A stretch of 64,000 nucleotides of DNA from JAGRKR01 sp041397725 (GCA_041397725.1 JAWKVZ010000001.1:1146392-1210391), one strand, 5' to 3'. Shown: positions 18,309 to 28,023, counted from the first letter of the stretch. Notes: generated by a model from the letters alone, not told the origin. Numbers and translations: made by a program.

Positions 18309-18600
18309 GCCTGTCGATCGCAATGTCTCGAAACGGAGAGGGACGGCGGCGCCAGCGTCCGCCGGACCCGACCCGTCGAGAGGCTCTTTTCTGCGCCACA
18401 GCCAAGCTTCCATGGTCGCACGCGTAGCCTTCCCGGGGCTCGCGCAGGTTCACGTGCCGTTCATTCGCACGCAGCTATCCTCCAGCTTCTCTATGTGTTT
18501 TTCTGCAGCCGGCCTTTGCGTCGTGCGGCAGGTGCCCTATCTGACGCTGGGGCGGAGACGCCCACTTGCGATTGCGCTTGGCCCGGAGGCCTTAGAGGCT

Positions 18601-18813
18601 GTGAGCAGGATTGCCGTGATCCTCATCTGCATGGCGCTTTTCGCAGGACCGGCAGAGAGCGCCTCGCTCGACCTGCTGCATCCCGCACGCAGCAAGTCGT
18701 GCGTTCAGTCGTGTAAGTCGCAGCGCAACCAGTGTGTGCTCAGGACCAAGAACCTGTCGCGTTGTGCAGCGGTCATGCAGAAGTGCCTCGAGCGCTGCAT
18801 CCGGCGTCGCTGA
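18601..18813 (+). CDS. Small secreted six-cysteine protein, predicted helical hairpin
   Basis: The 70-residue reading from GTG 18601 gives a clean signal peptide (ILICMALFAGPAESA) and a mature domain of about 50 residues. Its only cysteines form the mirror pattern C-X3-C-X6-C-X9-C-X6-C-X3-C. Spacings of 4 and 7 put three cysteines on one face of each of two helices, so an antiparallel hairpin with disulfides 1-6, 2-5 and 3-4 is predicted. GGAGG lies about 10 bases upstream. The frame stays open back to 18412, but that part is not protein-like. Function is unknown. Confidence 0.6.
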   Translation: MSRIAVILICMALFAGPAESASLDLLHPARSKSCVQSCKSQRNQCVLRTKNLSRCAAVMQKCLERCIRRR

Positions 18814-18858
18814 GCCGCGCGGCGTGCCCCCGTCTGCACCCTGACGCCCAGTCCACCC

Positions 18859-19584
18859 TTATTTCTGACGGATGATGACGACCGCGAGCGAGCGCGGGCC
18901 ATGTGCGCCCATGACGATCGTCTGCTCGATGTCGGCGGTGCGCGATGGTCCCGAGATCAGGTTGATCGTTCGCGGCAGCGGGCCGTTGCCGACGCTCGCG
19001 CGAACGCGGCCCCACACCGCCTCGTAGGAGCCGGCGATCTTGCTCTGCTCGACCACGACGATGTGGGTATCGGGCAGGAAGTTGAGTGTGACCGGATTGT
19101 CCTTGCCCGAAGCCAGGAACAAGGTGCCGGTCTCTGCGGCGGCGGCCGTGGCGTGCGAGATGCCTACGGCGTCACCGGCTTCGGCGGCGCCATCCAGACA
19201 CTCGACCGCGGACTCCTGCTGCCACGGCATGCGCCGCAGCAAGGCATCCTGCCCCATGCGCACGCGCGCGGGCAGGTTGGAGCGGCGCAGATAGTCGGCG
19301 ACAGCGGCCGGAACGTCGCGCGGGGTCTCGACCTCGATGACCGTGGCAGCCTGGGATTCGAGCATCTGGCGGAACAGGGCGATCAATTGCTCGCCCGGCA
19401 GGTTCGCGCGCGCCGGCACCAGATTGGCGGGGTGCAGGCGCAAGCGGTCCTTGACGACGGCGCTGCGCAGTTCGTCCACGGTGGCGCCGCCGAGTGCCGT
19501 ACGGATCTTGTCGAGCAGTCGCTCGCGCGCGCGCGATCCCGTCTGCGGGGGTGGGTCCGGACGCTTGAAGCGGGCCTTTCTCAT
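18859..19584 (-). CDS. lutC: Lactate utilization protein C (LUD domain)
   Basis: The 241-residue LUD-domain protein is the third subunit of the LutABC L-lactate oxidation complex. The segments GISHATAAAAETGTLFL and LPDTHIVVVEQSKIAGSY are characteristic of LutC. Its start overlaps the lutB stop as ATGA (19581-19584). The frame stays open far upstream through lutB, but only this part is LutC. It ends convergent to the six-cysteine gene. Confidence 0.88.
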   Translation of the reverse strand: MRKARFKRPDPPPQTGSRARERLLDKIRTALGGATVDELRSAVVKDRLRLHPANLVPARANLPGEQLIALFRQMLESQAATVIEVETPRDVPAAVADYLRRSNLPARVRMGQDALLRRMPWQQESAVECLDGAAEAGDAVGISHATAAAAETGTLFLASGKDNPVTLNFLPDTHIVVVEQSKIAGSYEAVWGRVRASVGNGPLPRTINLISGPSRTADIEQTIVMGAHGPRSLAVVIIRQK

Positions 19585-21023
19585 GACTTGTCCTGCCGGT
19601 CCTGGTCCTGATTGCGCCCGGCGGCCCACAGCGCCTGGAACGTGCGTCCATGCGGCGCCGGCAGATCGCGGTGGCGCGTCCAGCCGCCGGCGAATGGCAG
19701 CCAGCGGAGCCGGCCCGTGCTGCCGCTGACGAGCTTCAGCATGGCGACGCCGAGACGGCTGGCGAGCCGGTAGAGACGGGGGTGGCGGGCCAGCCATGCC
19801 CAGGCGGCCAGGCCAAAGCGGAAACCGGCCGTCGTATTGCCGCTCTCGAAGGCCTCCTCGCGCCACTGTCGCATCAGCTTCGGCAGCGGGATCTTGACCG
19901 GGCAGACCGCTTCGCAGCGCCCGCACAGCGTCGAGGCGTTCGGCAGGTGCGACGACTGGCGGATGCCGAGCAGCGAAGGCGTCAGCACCGAGCCGATGGG
20001 GCCGGGATAGACCCAGCCGTACGCATGGCCGCCGATCGCATGATAGACTGGGCAGTGGTTCATGCAGGCCCCGCAACGGATGCAGCGGAGGACCTCCTGG
20101 AAGGCGCTGCCGAGCAGCTCGCTGCGACCGTTGTCGAGAATGACGACGTGGTAGGCCTCGGGCCCGTCCGGATCGTCCGGGCGGCGCGCGCCCGTCGAGA
20201 ACGTCGTGTAGGTGGAGATCTCCTGGCCGGTCGCCGAGCGGGCGAGCAGGCGGATGAGCGTGCTGGCGTCCTCGAGGGTCGGCACGACCTTGTCGATCGA
20301 GGCGATGACGACGTGCACCTTCGCCAGCGATTGCGTGAGATCGCCGTTGCCCTCGTTGGTGACAATGACGGACGAGCCGGTCTCGGCGATCAGGAAATTC
20401 GCGCCGGTGATGCCGACGTCGGCCGTCAGGAACTTCTGGCGCAGCACCTGACGCGCCTCGGCGACGAGCTCCGACGGCTCCGTCAGCGAGCGCCCCTCTG
20501 CGAGGTCCGCATGCACGCGCCGGAAATCGGCCTCGACCTGCTCCTTGTTGAGGTGCACGGCAGGCGCGATGATGTGGGACGGCGTCTCGCCGCGAAGCTG
20601 GATGATGTACTCGCCGAGATCGGTCTCGACGACATCCAGGCCGCTGGCGGCCAGATGCGCATTGAGCCCGATCTCTTCCGAGATCATCGACTTGCCCTTG
20701 GTGACGACGCGGGCGCCGGCCTGGCGGCAGATCTCGAGAATGATGCTGCAGGCGTCGGAGGCCGTCTCGGCCCAATAGACGTGGGCGCCGGCGGCGGTTG
20801 CGCGCTTCTCGTACTCGGTGAGATAGAGATCGAGATGCTGCAGCGTGTGGTTCTTGATGTCGCGACCGGCGTTTCGCAGATCCTCGAATTCAGGCAGACG
20901 CTCGCGGGCGTCGGCCCGCTTCTGGACGAAACCGACCGGCACTTTCGCCAGGGCCCGCTGCAACTGGTGGTCCGCCAATGCGCGGGCCGCGTTGCCTGGG
21001 AAGTTGCGTGTGCTCGGCTCCAT
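19581..21023 (-). CDS. lutB: Lactate utilization iron-sulfur protein B
   Basis: The 480-residue protein combines an N-terminal LUD-like domain (EEIGLNAHLAASGLDVVETD, NEGNGDLTQSL) with a ferredoxin-like module holding two 4Fe-4S motifs: CIRCGACMNHCP and, about 50 residues later, CGRCEAVCPVKIP. It carries electrons in L-lactate oxidation to pyruvate. It sits in the middle of lutA-lutB-lutC and overlaps lutC by four bases. Confidence 0.92.
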   Translation of the reverse strand: MEPSTRNFPGNAARALADHQLQRALAKVPVGFVQKRADARERLPEFEDLRNAGRDIKNHTLQHLDLYLTEYEKRATAAGAHVYWAETASDACSIILEICRQAGARVVTKGKSMISEEIGLNAHLAASGLDVVETDLGEYIIQLRGETPSHIIAPAVHLNKEQVEADFRRVHADLAEGRSLTEPSELVAEARQVLRQKFLTADVGITGANFLIAETGSSVIVTNEGNGDLTQSLAKVHVVIASIDKVVPTLEDASTLIRLLARSATGQEISTYTTFSTGARRPDDPDGPEAYHVVILDNGRSELLGSAFQEVLRCIRCGACMNHCPVYHAIGGHAYGWVYPGPIGSVLTPSLLGIRQSSHLPNASTLCGRCEAVCPVKIPLPKLMRQWREEAFESGNTTAGFRFGLAAWAWLARHPRLYRLASRLGVAMLKLVSGSTGRLRWLPFAGGWTRHRDLPAPHGRTFQALWAAGRNQDQDRQDKS

Positions 21024-21042
21024 CGGCTGGTCTTTCCGCTCG

Positions 21043-21819
21043 TCAGCTGTCGTTGCCGGCGATGGCCGGCTCGTCGAGCAGTCCTGCCAGGATCTCGGTG
21101 ACGTGACGCGCCTCGACCGCCACGCCCTGCCTGCGCAGCTTGCCGGCGATGTTCATGAGGCAGCCGAGATCGCCAGCGAGGACGAGGTCCGGCTGGCAGG
21201 CGGCGATGTTCGAGGTCTTGCGCTCGACGATGGCGTTGGAAATGTCGGGGTACTTCGTCGAGAAGGTGCCGCCGAACCCGCAGCACGTCTCGCATTCGTT
21301 CATCTCGGTGAGCTGTAAGCCCTCGACCGATGCGAGAAGCTTGCGCGGCTGTGCCTTGATGCCGAGCTCACGCAAGCCGGAGCAACTGTCGTGATAGGTG
21401 ATGCGGCCCTGATAGCTGGCGGAAACTCTGGTCACGGCGAGAACGTCGGTCAGGAAGGAGACGATCTCGTGAACCTTGCCGCAGAAGGCAGCGGTACGGG
21501 CGCTCCACTCGGGGTCGTCGGCGAGCAGCTCGGGATAGTGCAGCTTCAACATGCCGGCGCATGAGCCCGACGGGGCCACCACGTAGTCGAAGCCCTCGAA
21601 TGCGGTGATGGTCTGCCTGGCGAGCTTGGCGGCGTTGGCGCGGTCACCCGAGTTATAGGCAGGCTGCCCGCAGCAGGTCTGGGCCAGCGGCACCTCGACC
21701 GTGCAACCGGCGTCCTCCAGCAGCTTCACGGTCGCGAAGCCGACGCAAGGGCGGAAGAGGTCGACCAGGCAGGTGATGAAGAGCCCGACTCTCGGACTCG
21801 CGTTGACGGGGCTACGCAT
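21043..21819 (-). CDS. lutA: Lactate utilization protein A (CCG-domain iron-sulfur subunit)
   Basis: The 258-residue protein has two cysteine-rich CCG repeats (QTCCGQPAYNSGD near residue 50 and CETCCGFGGTFSTKYPD near 190) with accompanying single cysteines (CLVDLFRPCVG, GSCAGML, YHDSCSGLREL). This matches LutA/GlpC-like subunits. It is the first gene of lutABC. The 268-bp gap upstream (21820-22087) contains no recognised gene. Confidence 0.92.
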   Translation of the reverse strand: MRSPVNASPRVGLFITCLVDLFRPCVGFATVKLLEDAGCTVEVPLAQTCCGQPAYNSGDRANAAKLARQTITAFEGFDYVVAPSGSCAGMLKLHYPELLADDPEWSARTAAFCGKVHEIVSFLTDVLAVTRVSASYQGRITYHDSCSGLRELGIKAQPRKLLASVEGLQLTEMNECETCCGFGGTFSTKYPDISNAIVERKTSNIAACQPDLVLAGDLGCLMNIAGKLRRQGVAVEARHVTEILAGLLDEPAIAGNDS

Positions 21820-22028
21820 GATGCGCCAGTCGAACCAATGGTTTGTGTTCGGCCGTCATGGGGTATCGGTGCCGCGCAGCCAAGGAGTGATGGACACGCA
21901 ACCCCGGCTGCCATCTTCGGCCAGGCTGGCCGTCAGAATAGCCTGCCAGCCCCAGCTTAACCAGTTGTCTTGCGTAGGCGTTCCGGTTTCAGCCTTAACG
22001 GGGCGGCCCTGAAATCTCCGAATAATGC

Positions 22029-22056
22029 GATCCCCTCAGCAGACGCCGAGGGGATC
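22029..22056 (-). terminator. Probable terminator of the cytochrome c gene
   Basis: GATCCCCTC (22029-22037) pairs perfectly with GAGGGGATC (22048-22056). On the minus strand the stem is followed by GCATTATT, a weak T-rich stretch. It lies 32 bp after the cytochrome stop codon. Confidence 0.5.
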
Positions 22057-22087
22057 ATCATGGACGACTGTCCGGCATATAGCGCGT

Positions 22088-22486
22088 CTACTTCGCGTAC
22101 TTCTTGAGGTAGGCGATGATATCCTTGCGATCGGCGGGGTCCCGCAATCCGACGAAAGCCATCTTATTGCCCTCGACGAACCCACGGGGGTCGGCAAGGT
22201 ACTTGTCGATCGTCTCATCGGTCCAGGTCAGGCCCTTGCCGCCCGCGGCCTTCATGGCATCGGAGTAGGCGAAAGCCTCGGCCGTTCCGGCCTTGCGGCC
22301 GAAGACCTTGTTCAGGACAGGGCCAACAGTATTGGTCGCACCAGGGCCGACTCTGTGACACGCCTTGCACTTGGCGTTGAAGATGTCCTGTCCATTCTCG
22401 ACATCCTGCGCCAGGGCCGCATGCGAGAGCCCGACAAGAGCAGTGATTGCGATGGCAGTACGTGCAGCGGTCGCCAGCTTGTGCAT
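22088..22486 (-). CDS. cycA: Class I cytochrome c (c2 type)
   Basis: The 132-residue precursor has a signal peptide (1-26, ending AALAQ), the heme attachment motif CKACH near residue 40, and the axial methionine in NKMAFVGL near 110. Size and spacing fit a mitochondrial-like cytochrome c2 that shuttles electrons in the periplasm. It lies between two 2-hydroxyacid oxidation operons (lut and glc) but is transcribed alone, so a dedicated link to them is only a guess. Confidence 0.88.
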   Translation of the reverse strand: MHKLATAARTAIAITALVGLSHAALAQDVENGQDIFNAKCKACHRVGPGATNTVGPVLNKVFGRKAGTAEAFAYSDAMKAAGGKGLTWTDETIDKYLADPRGFVEGNKMAFVGLRDPADRKDIIAYLKKYAK

Positions 22487-22661
22487 TGCCTCACTCGTTC
22501 GTTTCAGGTGGACGGAATCGTGATTGGGGAGCCGAGCAGGCGGGCTGTCGTCGTGATCCGATCGATCATCCCGCGGCTCCCATCGGCACCCTAAGGAGTG
22601 TCATGGGCGGTTTGAAGGATGAAGACCGGAACGCGACGAAGTGATGCAGCCGCCGGCCGTC

Positions 22662-23642
22662 TCAGCGTTCGGCGAGTGCGGCGCCCTTTTTGGGCTTGCC
22701 CGCTCGCGTCACCGCCGCAGGCGGATTGGCGCTGGCGATGTCGAGCGACTTGTCCCAGTAGGGTTCGGGTCCATAAAGCTCGGCCAGGAAGTCGATGAAG
22801 ACGTTGACCTTGGCCGGCATGAACTCCCGGCATGGGTAGACGGCATAGACCGAGACGTTCGACGAGCCGACGTAATCGGGCAGTACGGCTTTGAGCTCAC
22901 CTGTCATCAACTCCGGCCCGACGTCCCAGGTGGAGCGCAGTCCGACGCCCAGACCGGCCATGATGGCCTCGCGGATGAACTCGCTGGAGTTGGAGCGGAT
23001 GTTGCCCTTGACCCGAAGCTGCAAGGGGCCTTCCGGGCCATCCAGCCGCCACACGTCCTGCGCGCCGGCCGACAGACAGTTCAGGTGCTCGAGGTCGGCA
23101 AGCGTATTCGGCGTGCCGTAGCGCTCGAGGTATGCGGGGGCCGCGCAGATCACGCGGCGGTTGGGCGCGAGCTTGCGCGCCACCAGGCTCGAGTCCTTGA
23201 GCTCGCCGATCCGCACGGCGACGTCGAAGCCCTCCCGGATGATGTCGACGTTGTTGTCGGTGAGATGGAACTCCATCTCGATCTCGGGATAGCGCGCGAG
23301 GAACTGCGACAGATAGGGCGCGATGTGAAGCCGGCTGAACGTCGTGGGCGCCGTCACCTTGAGCACGCCGCGCGGCCGCGTGTTGCGCCGGCTGACGAAA
23401 TCCTCCGCCTCGTCGATGAGGCTCAGGATGTCGACGACACGCTTGAAGAAGCCCTCCCCCGTTTCCGTCAGGGTGAGCTGGCGCGTGGTGCGCTGGAACA
23501 GCCGCGTGCCCAGTCGTTCCTCCAGCAGGCTGATCCGCTTGCTGACAACGGCCGGCGAGAGCCCCATCTCGCGACCTGCCGCGGACATATTGCCGGTGCG
23601 GGCTACACGTGCGAAAATTTCAAGATCGGTGATTGCGGTCAC
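22662..23642 (-). CDS. LysR-family transcriptional regulator
   Basis: The 326-residue regulator has an N-terminal winged helix (AITDLEIFARVARTGNMSAA, then SPAVVSKRISLLEERLGTRLFQR) and a LysR substrate-binding domain (GVLKVTAPTTFSRLHIAPYL onward). I start it at GTG 23642 because AAAGGA lies eight bases upstream. The frame is open to 23822, but that part lacks family similarity. It is divergent from glcDEF across 221 bp that are unusually AT-rich from about 23690 to 23830, so control of glcDEF is the natural hypothesis. Confidence 0.85.
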   Translation of the reverse strand: MTAITDLEIFARVARTGNMSAAGREMGLSPAVVSKRISLLEERLGTRLFQRTTRQLTLTETGEGFFKRVVDILSLIDEAEDFVSRRNTRPRGVLKVTAPTTFSRLHIAPYLSQFLARYPEIEMEFHLTDNNVDIIREGFDVAVRIGELKDSSLVARKLAPNRRVICAAPAYLERYGTPNTLADLEHLNCLSAGAQDVWRLDGPEGPLQLRVKGNIRSNSSEFIREAIMAGLGVGLRSTWDVGPELMTGELKAVLPDYVGSSNVSVYAVYPCREFMPAKVNVFIDFLAELYGPEPYWDKSLDIASANPPAAVTRAGKPKKGAALAER

Positions 23643-23863
23643 GACGCCGTCCTTTCGTTGCCTCCGCCGTCCCCTAGTCCCAAGTCTTTTTCCATATCGT
23701 TCATTATTGTCTGGATGGACGAAAGTGTGTCGCACGAAGGCGTGATTATTGAAATTGATGTTCTGTTGTGTTGAAAATAGATCGCGGCGTCTATCCATCT
23801 GAAAATTAATGATAAAATACACGTGTTAGAATCGGTGCAGGCCAGAGAGGTCAAGCGATCACG

Positions 23864-25327
23864 ATGTCGGAAATAGTGCTCCCGCAACCCGATCAAGCGG
23901 TCATCGGCCGCCGGGAGGCCATTGGCGGTGACCTCCGACGGCTGATGAGCGAGGGGGAGGTCATCACGGACGATGACGGCCGCCGCGCCTTCGAGACGGA
24001 CGCGCTGACGGCCTACCGGCGCATGCCGCTGGCCGTCGTGCTGCCGCGTAGCACGGAGGAGGTGTCGCGTGTCCTCGCCTATTGTCACAAGGAAGGGATC
24101 AAGGTCGTTGCCCGCGGCGCCGGCACGTCGCTCAGCGGCGGTGCGCTGCCCGCGGAGGACGCCATCGTCGTCGCCGTGACGAAGTTGAACAAGGTCCTCG
24201 AGGTCGATTACGAGAACCGGGTCGCCAGGGTCGAGGCCGGCATCACCAACCTCGCGATCTCGGCGGCGGTCGCCGAGCGCGGCTTCTTCTACGCGCCCGA
24301 TCCGTCGAGCCAGCTTGCCTGCACGCTCGCCGGCAACATCGGCATGAACTCCGGCGGCGCGCATTGCCTCAAGTACGGCGTCACCACGAACAACATCCTC
24401 GGCGTCAAGATGGTGCTGATGAGCGGCGAGGTCGTGGAGATCGGCGGCGCCCATCTCGATGCCTCCGGCTACGACCTGCTCGGCCTCATCGTCGGGTCGG
24501 AGGGGCAGCTCGGCATCGTGACAGAGGCGACGGTTCGCATTCTGCGGGCGGCTGAAGGCGCGCGCCCGATGCTGCTCGGGTTCGAGTCGAGCGAAGCTGC
24601 CGGACAGTGCGTCTCCGCCATCATCGCCCAGGGCATCATTCCCGTGGCGATCGAGTTCATGGACAAGCCGGCGATTGAGGTCTGCGAGTCCTTCGCCAGG
24701 GCGGGCTATCCGCTCGACGTCGAGGCGCTGCTGATCATCGAGGTCGAGGGCGCGCCAGCCGAGATCGACGCCCTGCTCACGCGCATCACCGACATCGCCG
24801 CCGCCCATGCGCCCAAGGTGATCAAGGTGAGCCAGAGCGCCGAGGAGAGCGCCGCCATCTGGAAGGGGCGCAAGTCGGCGTTCGGCGCCATCGGCCGGAT
24901 CTCGGAATACTACTGCATGGATGGCACGATCCCGCTCGGGCGGCTGCCCGAGGCCCTGTCGGAGATCGCGAGCATCTGTGCCCGGCACGGGCTCAAGGTG
25001 GCGAACATCTTCCATGCCGGCGACGGCAATCTGCATCCGCTCATCCTCTACGACGCCAACGATCCGGCGGAGTCGCAGCGAGCCGAGCTATGCGGCGCCG
25101 AGGTGCTGAAGCTCTGCGTCGATCTCGGCGGCTGCCTGACCGGCGAGCATGGCGTCGGCATCGAGAAGCGGGACCTGATGTCGGTCCAGTTCAACGAGAC
25201 GGATCTCGCTCTGCAGATGCGGGTCAAGAGCGTGTTCGATCCGAAGTGGCTGCTCAATCCGGCCAAGGTCTTTCCGCTCGATGCGCGGCGCCAAGGCGAT
25301 CTCGACGCCGGCGCGGGGGGTGTCTAG
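23864..25327 (+). CDS. glcD: Glycolate oxidase FAD subunit
   Basis: The 487-residue FAD-linked oxidase oxidises glycolate (or D-lactate) to the 2-oxo acid. It has the PCMH-type FAD domain with VVARGAGTSLSGGALP, DPSSQLACTLAGNIGMNSGG and YDLLGLIVGSEGQLGIVTEAT, and the C-terminal cap with NIFHAGDGNLHPLI and GEHGVGIEKRDLM. The start at 23864 has AGAGAGG upstream. Its stop TAG shares one base with the glcE start. The three-gene order matches glcDEF elsewhere. Confidence 0.92.
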   Translation: MSEIVLPQPDQAVIGRREAIGGDLRRLMSEGEVITDDDGRRAFETDALTAYRRMPLAVVLPRSTEEVSRVLAYCHKEGIKVVARGAGTSLSGGALPAEDAIVVAVTKLNKVLEVDYENRVARVEAGITNLAISAAVAERGFFYAPDPSSQLACTLAGNIGMNSGGAHCLKYGVTTNNILGVKMVLMSGEVVEIGGAHLDASGYDLLGLIVGSEGQLGIVTEATVRILRAAEGARPMLLGFESSEAAGQCVSAIIAQGIIPVAIEFMDKPAIEVCESFARAGYPLDVEALLIIEVEGAPAEIDALLTRITDIAAAHAPKVIKVSQSAEESAAIWKGRKSAFGAIGRISEYYCMDGTIPLGRLPEALSEIASICARHGLKVANIFHAGDGNLHPLILYDANDPAESQRAELCGAEVLKLCVDLGGCLTGEHGVGIEKRDLMSVQFNETDLALQMRVKSVFDPKWLLNPAKVFPLDARRQGDLDAGAGGV

Positions 25328-26547
25328 TGCTGCCACTCATGCGACCTGGCGACGAGCGCGAGCTCGCGCGCATTCTGGCCGAGGCGACGAGCACGTCGAC
25401 GCCGCTCGAGATCATGGGCTCGGGCACGAAGGCCGCCATCGGCCGGCCGATGCAGACGGCCGCCAATCTCTCGGCCAAGGCCATGCGCGGCATCACGCTC
25501 TACGAGCCGACCGAGCTGGTCATGTCGGCGCGGGCCGGTACGACACTCGCCATCGTCGAGCGGGAGCTCTACGACCGCCGGCAGATGCTGGCCTTCGAGC
25601 CCATCGACCTGGCGCCGCTCGTCGGCGGTGAGCCGCGCCAGGCCTCGATCGGCGCCGTCTTCGCCACGAACTCCTCGGGCAGCCGCCGGATCAGCGCCGG
25701 CGCGGCGCGCGATCATCTGCTCGGCGTGCGCGCCGTGACCGGCGCCGGCGAGATCTTCAAGTCCGGCGGGCGCGTCATGAAGAACGTGACCGGCTACGAC
25801 CTGTGCCGCGGCATCGCCGGGAGCTGGGGCACGCTCGCGGTCATGACGGAGGTGACGTTCAAGGTGCTGCCGATGCCCGAGGAGACGCGGACGCTGATCT
25901 TCCTCGGCCTGCCGGACGAGATCGCCGTCGAGATCATGTGCACCGCCATGGGCTCGCCCTATGAGGTCACCGGCGCAGTGCACCTGCAGCAACCGCTCGC
26001 CATGCGTCTCTGGCACGCCGGCCTCAACGCCACGCGCCGCTCCGTGACGGCGCTGCGCCTCGAGTATTTCTCGAGCTCGATCGGCTACCGGTCCGGCAAG
26101 CTCAAGGAGATGCTTGCCGCCTATGGCGAGGCCGAGGAGCTCGATCAGGAAGGCTCGCTGTCGTTCTGGGACGAGCTGCGCCAGCTTTCCTATCTCCAGG
26201 AGTCGAGCCGGCCGGTCTGGCGCATTTCCACCGGGCCACGTGAGGCCCCCCGCATCGTCCAGGCGATCTCGGCCTACATGGAGTGCGCGGCCGTGTACGA
26301 CTGGTCCGGCGGGCTGGTGTGGGCCGAGGTGCTGCCGGCCGCCGACGCCGGCGCCTCCGACATCCGGCGCGTGATCGCTACGCACGGCGGGCACGCCACG
26401 CTCATTCGTGCGGAGCCGGCCGTGCGGGCGTCCATCGACGTGTTCCAGCCGCTCGATCCTGGCCTGGAAGCGCTGACGCGCCGCCTCAAGACCACCTTCG
26501 ATCCCGCCGGCATCCTCAACCCCGGGCGCATGTATGCGAGCATGTGA
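25327..26547 (+). CDS. glcE: Glycolate oxidase FAD-binding subunit
   Basis: The 406-residue second flavin-binding subunit shows IMGSGTKAAIGRP, LAPLVGGEPRQASIGAVFATNSSGSRRISAG and GGRVMKNVTGYDL, typical of GlcE. The GTG at 25327 overlaps the last base of the glcD stop (TAGTG), a common coupling arrangement; ATG 25339 is the alternative. The frame stays open upstream to 25090 inside glcD, but that part is not GlcE. Confidence 0.9.
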   Translation: MLPLMRPGDERELARILAEATSTSTPLEIMGSGTKAAIGRPMQTAANLSAKAMRGITLYEPTELVMSARAGTTLAIVERELYDRRQMLAFEPIDLAPLVGGEPRQASIGAVFATNSSGSRRISAGAARDHLLGVRAVTGAGEIFKSGGRVMKNVTGYDLCRGIAGSWGTLAVMTEVTFKVLPMPEETRTLIFLGLPDEIAVEIMCTAMGSPYEVTGAVHLQQPLAMRLWHAGLNATRRSVTALRLEYFSSSIGYRSGKLKEMLAAYGEAEELDQEGSLSFWDELRQLSYLQESSRPVWRISTGPREAPRIVQAISAYMECAAVYDWSGGLVWAEVLPAADAGASDIRRVIATHGGHATLIRAEPAVRASIDVFQPLDPGLEALTRRLKTTFDPAGILNPGRMYASM

Positions 26548-26670
26548 AGAACGCCGGCGCCCGCAAATGCAGACTCGACAAAGCGGTCGTCGATCGACAA
26601 GCCTATCACGAGCCTTCGCGCGACATTGATCCAGGCGGGTTCCTGCTCGCCACAACGCGAAACCGGTAGC

Positions 26671-28023
26671 ATGCAGACCAATTTCACCACCGAGCAGCGG
26701 GCCGACCCGCGGATCGCCGAGGCCGACCGGATTCTCCGCCGCTGCGTCCATTGCGGCCTGTGCACCGCCACCTGTCCGACCTACCTCGTGCTTGGCGACG
26801 AGCGCGACAGTCCGCGTGGCCGCATCTATCTGATCAAGGACATGCTCGAGGGCGAACGCAAGGCGAGCGGCGAGGTGCGCTTCCACGTCGATCGCTGTCT
26901 GTCCTGCCTCTCCTGCATGACGACGTGCCCCGGCGGGGTCGACTACATGCATCTGGTCGACATCGCCCGGGCGCACATCGAGGAGACCGGCAGCCGCAGC
27001 CTCAAGTCGCGACTCGTGCGCAACATGCTCGCCGCCGTCGTGCCGCACCCCAATCGCTTCCGCATGGCGATCAAGGCGTCCGCCTTCGGCCGGCCGTTCA
27101 TTCCGCTGTTCCGGCGGCTCGGGCTCGAGGAGATCGCCGCCATGCTGGAGCTGGCGCCGACGCGTGCGCCCGGCAAGGCGAAGTTCGATGGGCCCGGCAC
27201 CGCCGTCACCAAGGAGGAGCGCCGCAAGCGCGTGATCCTGCTCGCCGGCTGCGCGCAACAGGTGCTGCGCCCCGAGATCAACGACGCCACCATCCGCCTG
27301 CTGGCGCGGCGCGGCATCGACGTCGAGGTGGCCGCCAATGCGGGCTGCTGTGGCGCCCTCGTCCACCATATGGGCCGCGAGCGCGCCGCCATCGAGCAGG
27401 CCAAGCGCAACGTCGACGCCTGGACTCACGTCATGGAGAAGGGGCCGGTCGATGCCATCATCATGAACGCCTCCGGGTGCGGCACGATGGTCAAGGACTA
27501 TGGCCACCTGCTGAAGAGGGAGGAGGGCTATGGCGACCGCGCCGAGCAGATCTCCGCCCTCACCGAGGACGTTACGGAGTTTCTCGCAGGCTACGATCTC
27601 GGCCCGCCGCACCGCTGGTCATCGCTTCGCGTCGCCTATCACTCCGCCTGCTCGATGCAGCATGGCCAGAGGGTGACGGACGAGCCGCGTCAGCTCCTGC
27701 GCAAGGCCGGCTATACCGTGGTGGAGGTCCCCGAGGGACACATCTGCTGCGGCTCGGCCGGCACCTACAACATCCTGCAGCCGCGCCTGGCGGGAGAGCT
27801 CAAGGCCCGCAAGGTCCGCAACATCGAGACCGCCAAGGCCGACCTCGTGGCGACCGGCAACATCGGCTGCATCACACAACTCCAGACCGGCACCGACCTC
27901 AACGTCGTGCACACGGTCGAGTTGCTCGACTGGGCCTACGGCGGGCCGATCCCGCACGGCCTCGAGAAATTCCAGAAGTTCGTGCGCGACGTGCCGAATC
28001 CGTCGCCGAGCCGCGTGCCCTGA
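26671..28023 (+). CDS. glcF: Glycolate oxidase iron-sulfur subunit
   Basis: The 450-residue subunit has two 4Fe-4S ferredoxin motifs (CVHCGLCTATCPTY near residue 27 and CLSCLSCMTTCPGG near 77) and two CCG-type cysteine-rich domains (NAGCCGALVHHMGRE; GHICCGSAGTYNIL). It passes electrons from GlcDE to the respiratory chain. It is separated from glcE by 123 bp in which no gene is seen. The ATG at 26671 is preferred to an in-frame start at 26626. Confidence 0.92.
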   Translation: MQTNFTTEQRADPRIAEADRILRRCVHCGLCTATCPTYLVLGDERDSPRGRIYLIKDMLEGERKASGEVRFHVDRCLSCLSCMTTCPGGVDYMHLVDIARAHIEETGSRSLKSRLVRNMLAAVVPHPNRFRMAIKASAFGRPFIPLFRRLGLEEIAAMLELAPTRAPGKAKFDGPGTAVTKEERRKRVILLAGCAQQVLRPEINDATIRLLARRGIDVEVAANAGCCGALVHHMGRERAAIEQAKRNVDAWTHVMEKGPVDAIIMNASGCGTMVKDYGHLLKREEGYGDRAEQISALTEDVTEFLAGYDLGPPHRWSSLRVAYHSACSMQHGQRVTDEPRQLLRKAGYTVVEVPEGHICCGSAGTYNILQPRLAGELKARKVRNIETAKADLVATGNIGCITQLQTGTDLNVVHTVELLDWAYGGPIPHGLEKFQKFVRDVPNPSPSRVP

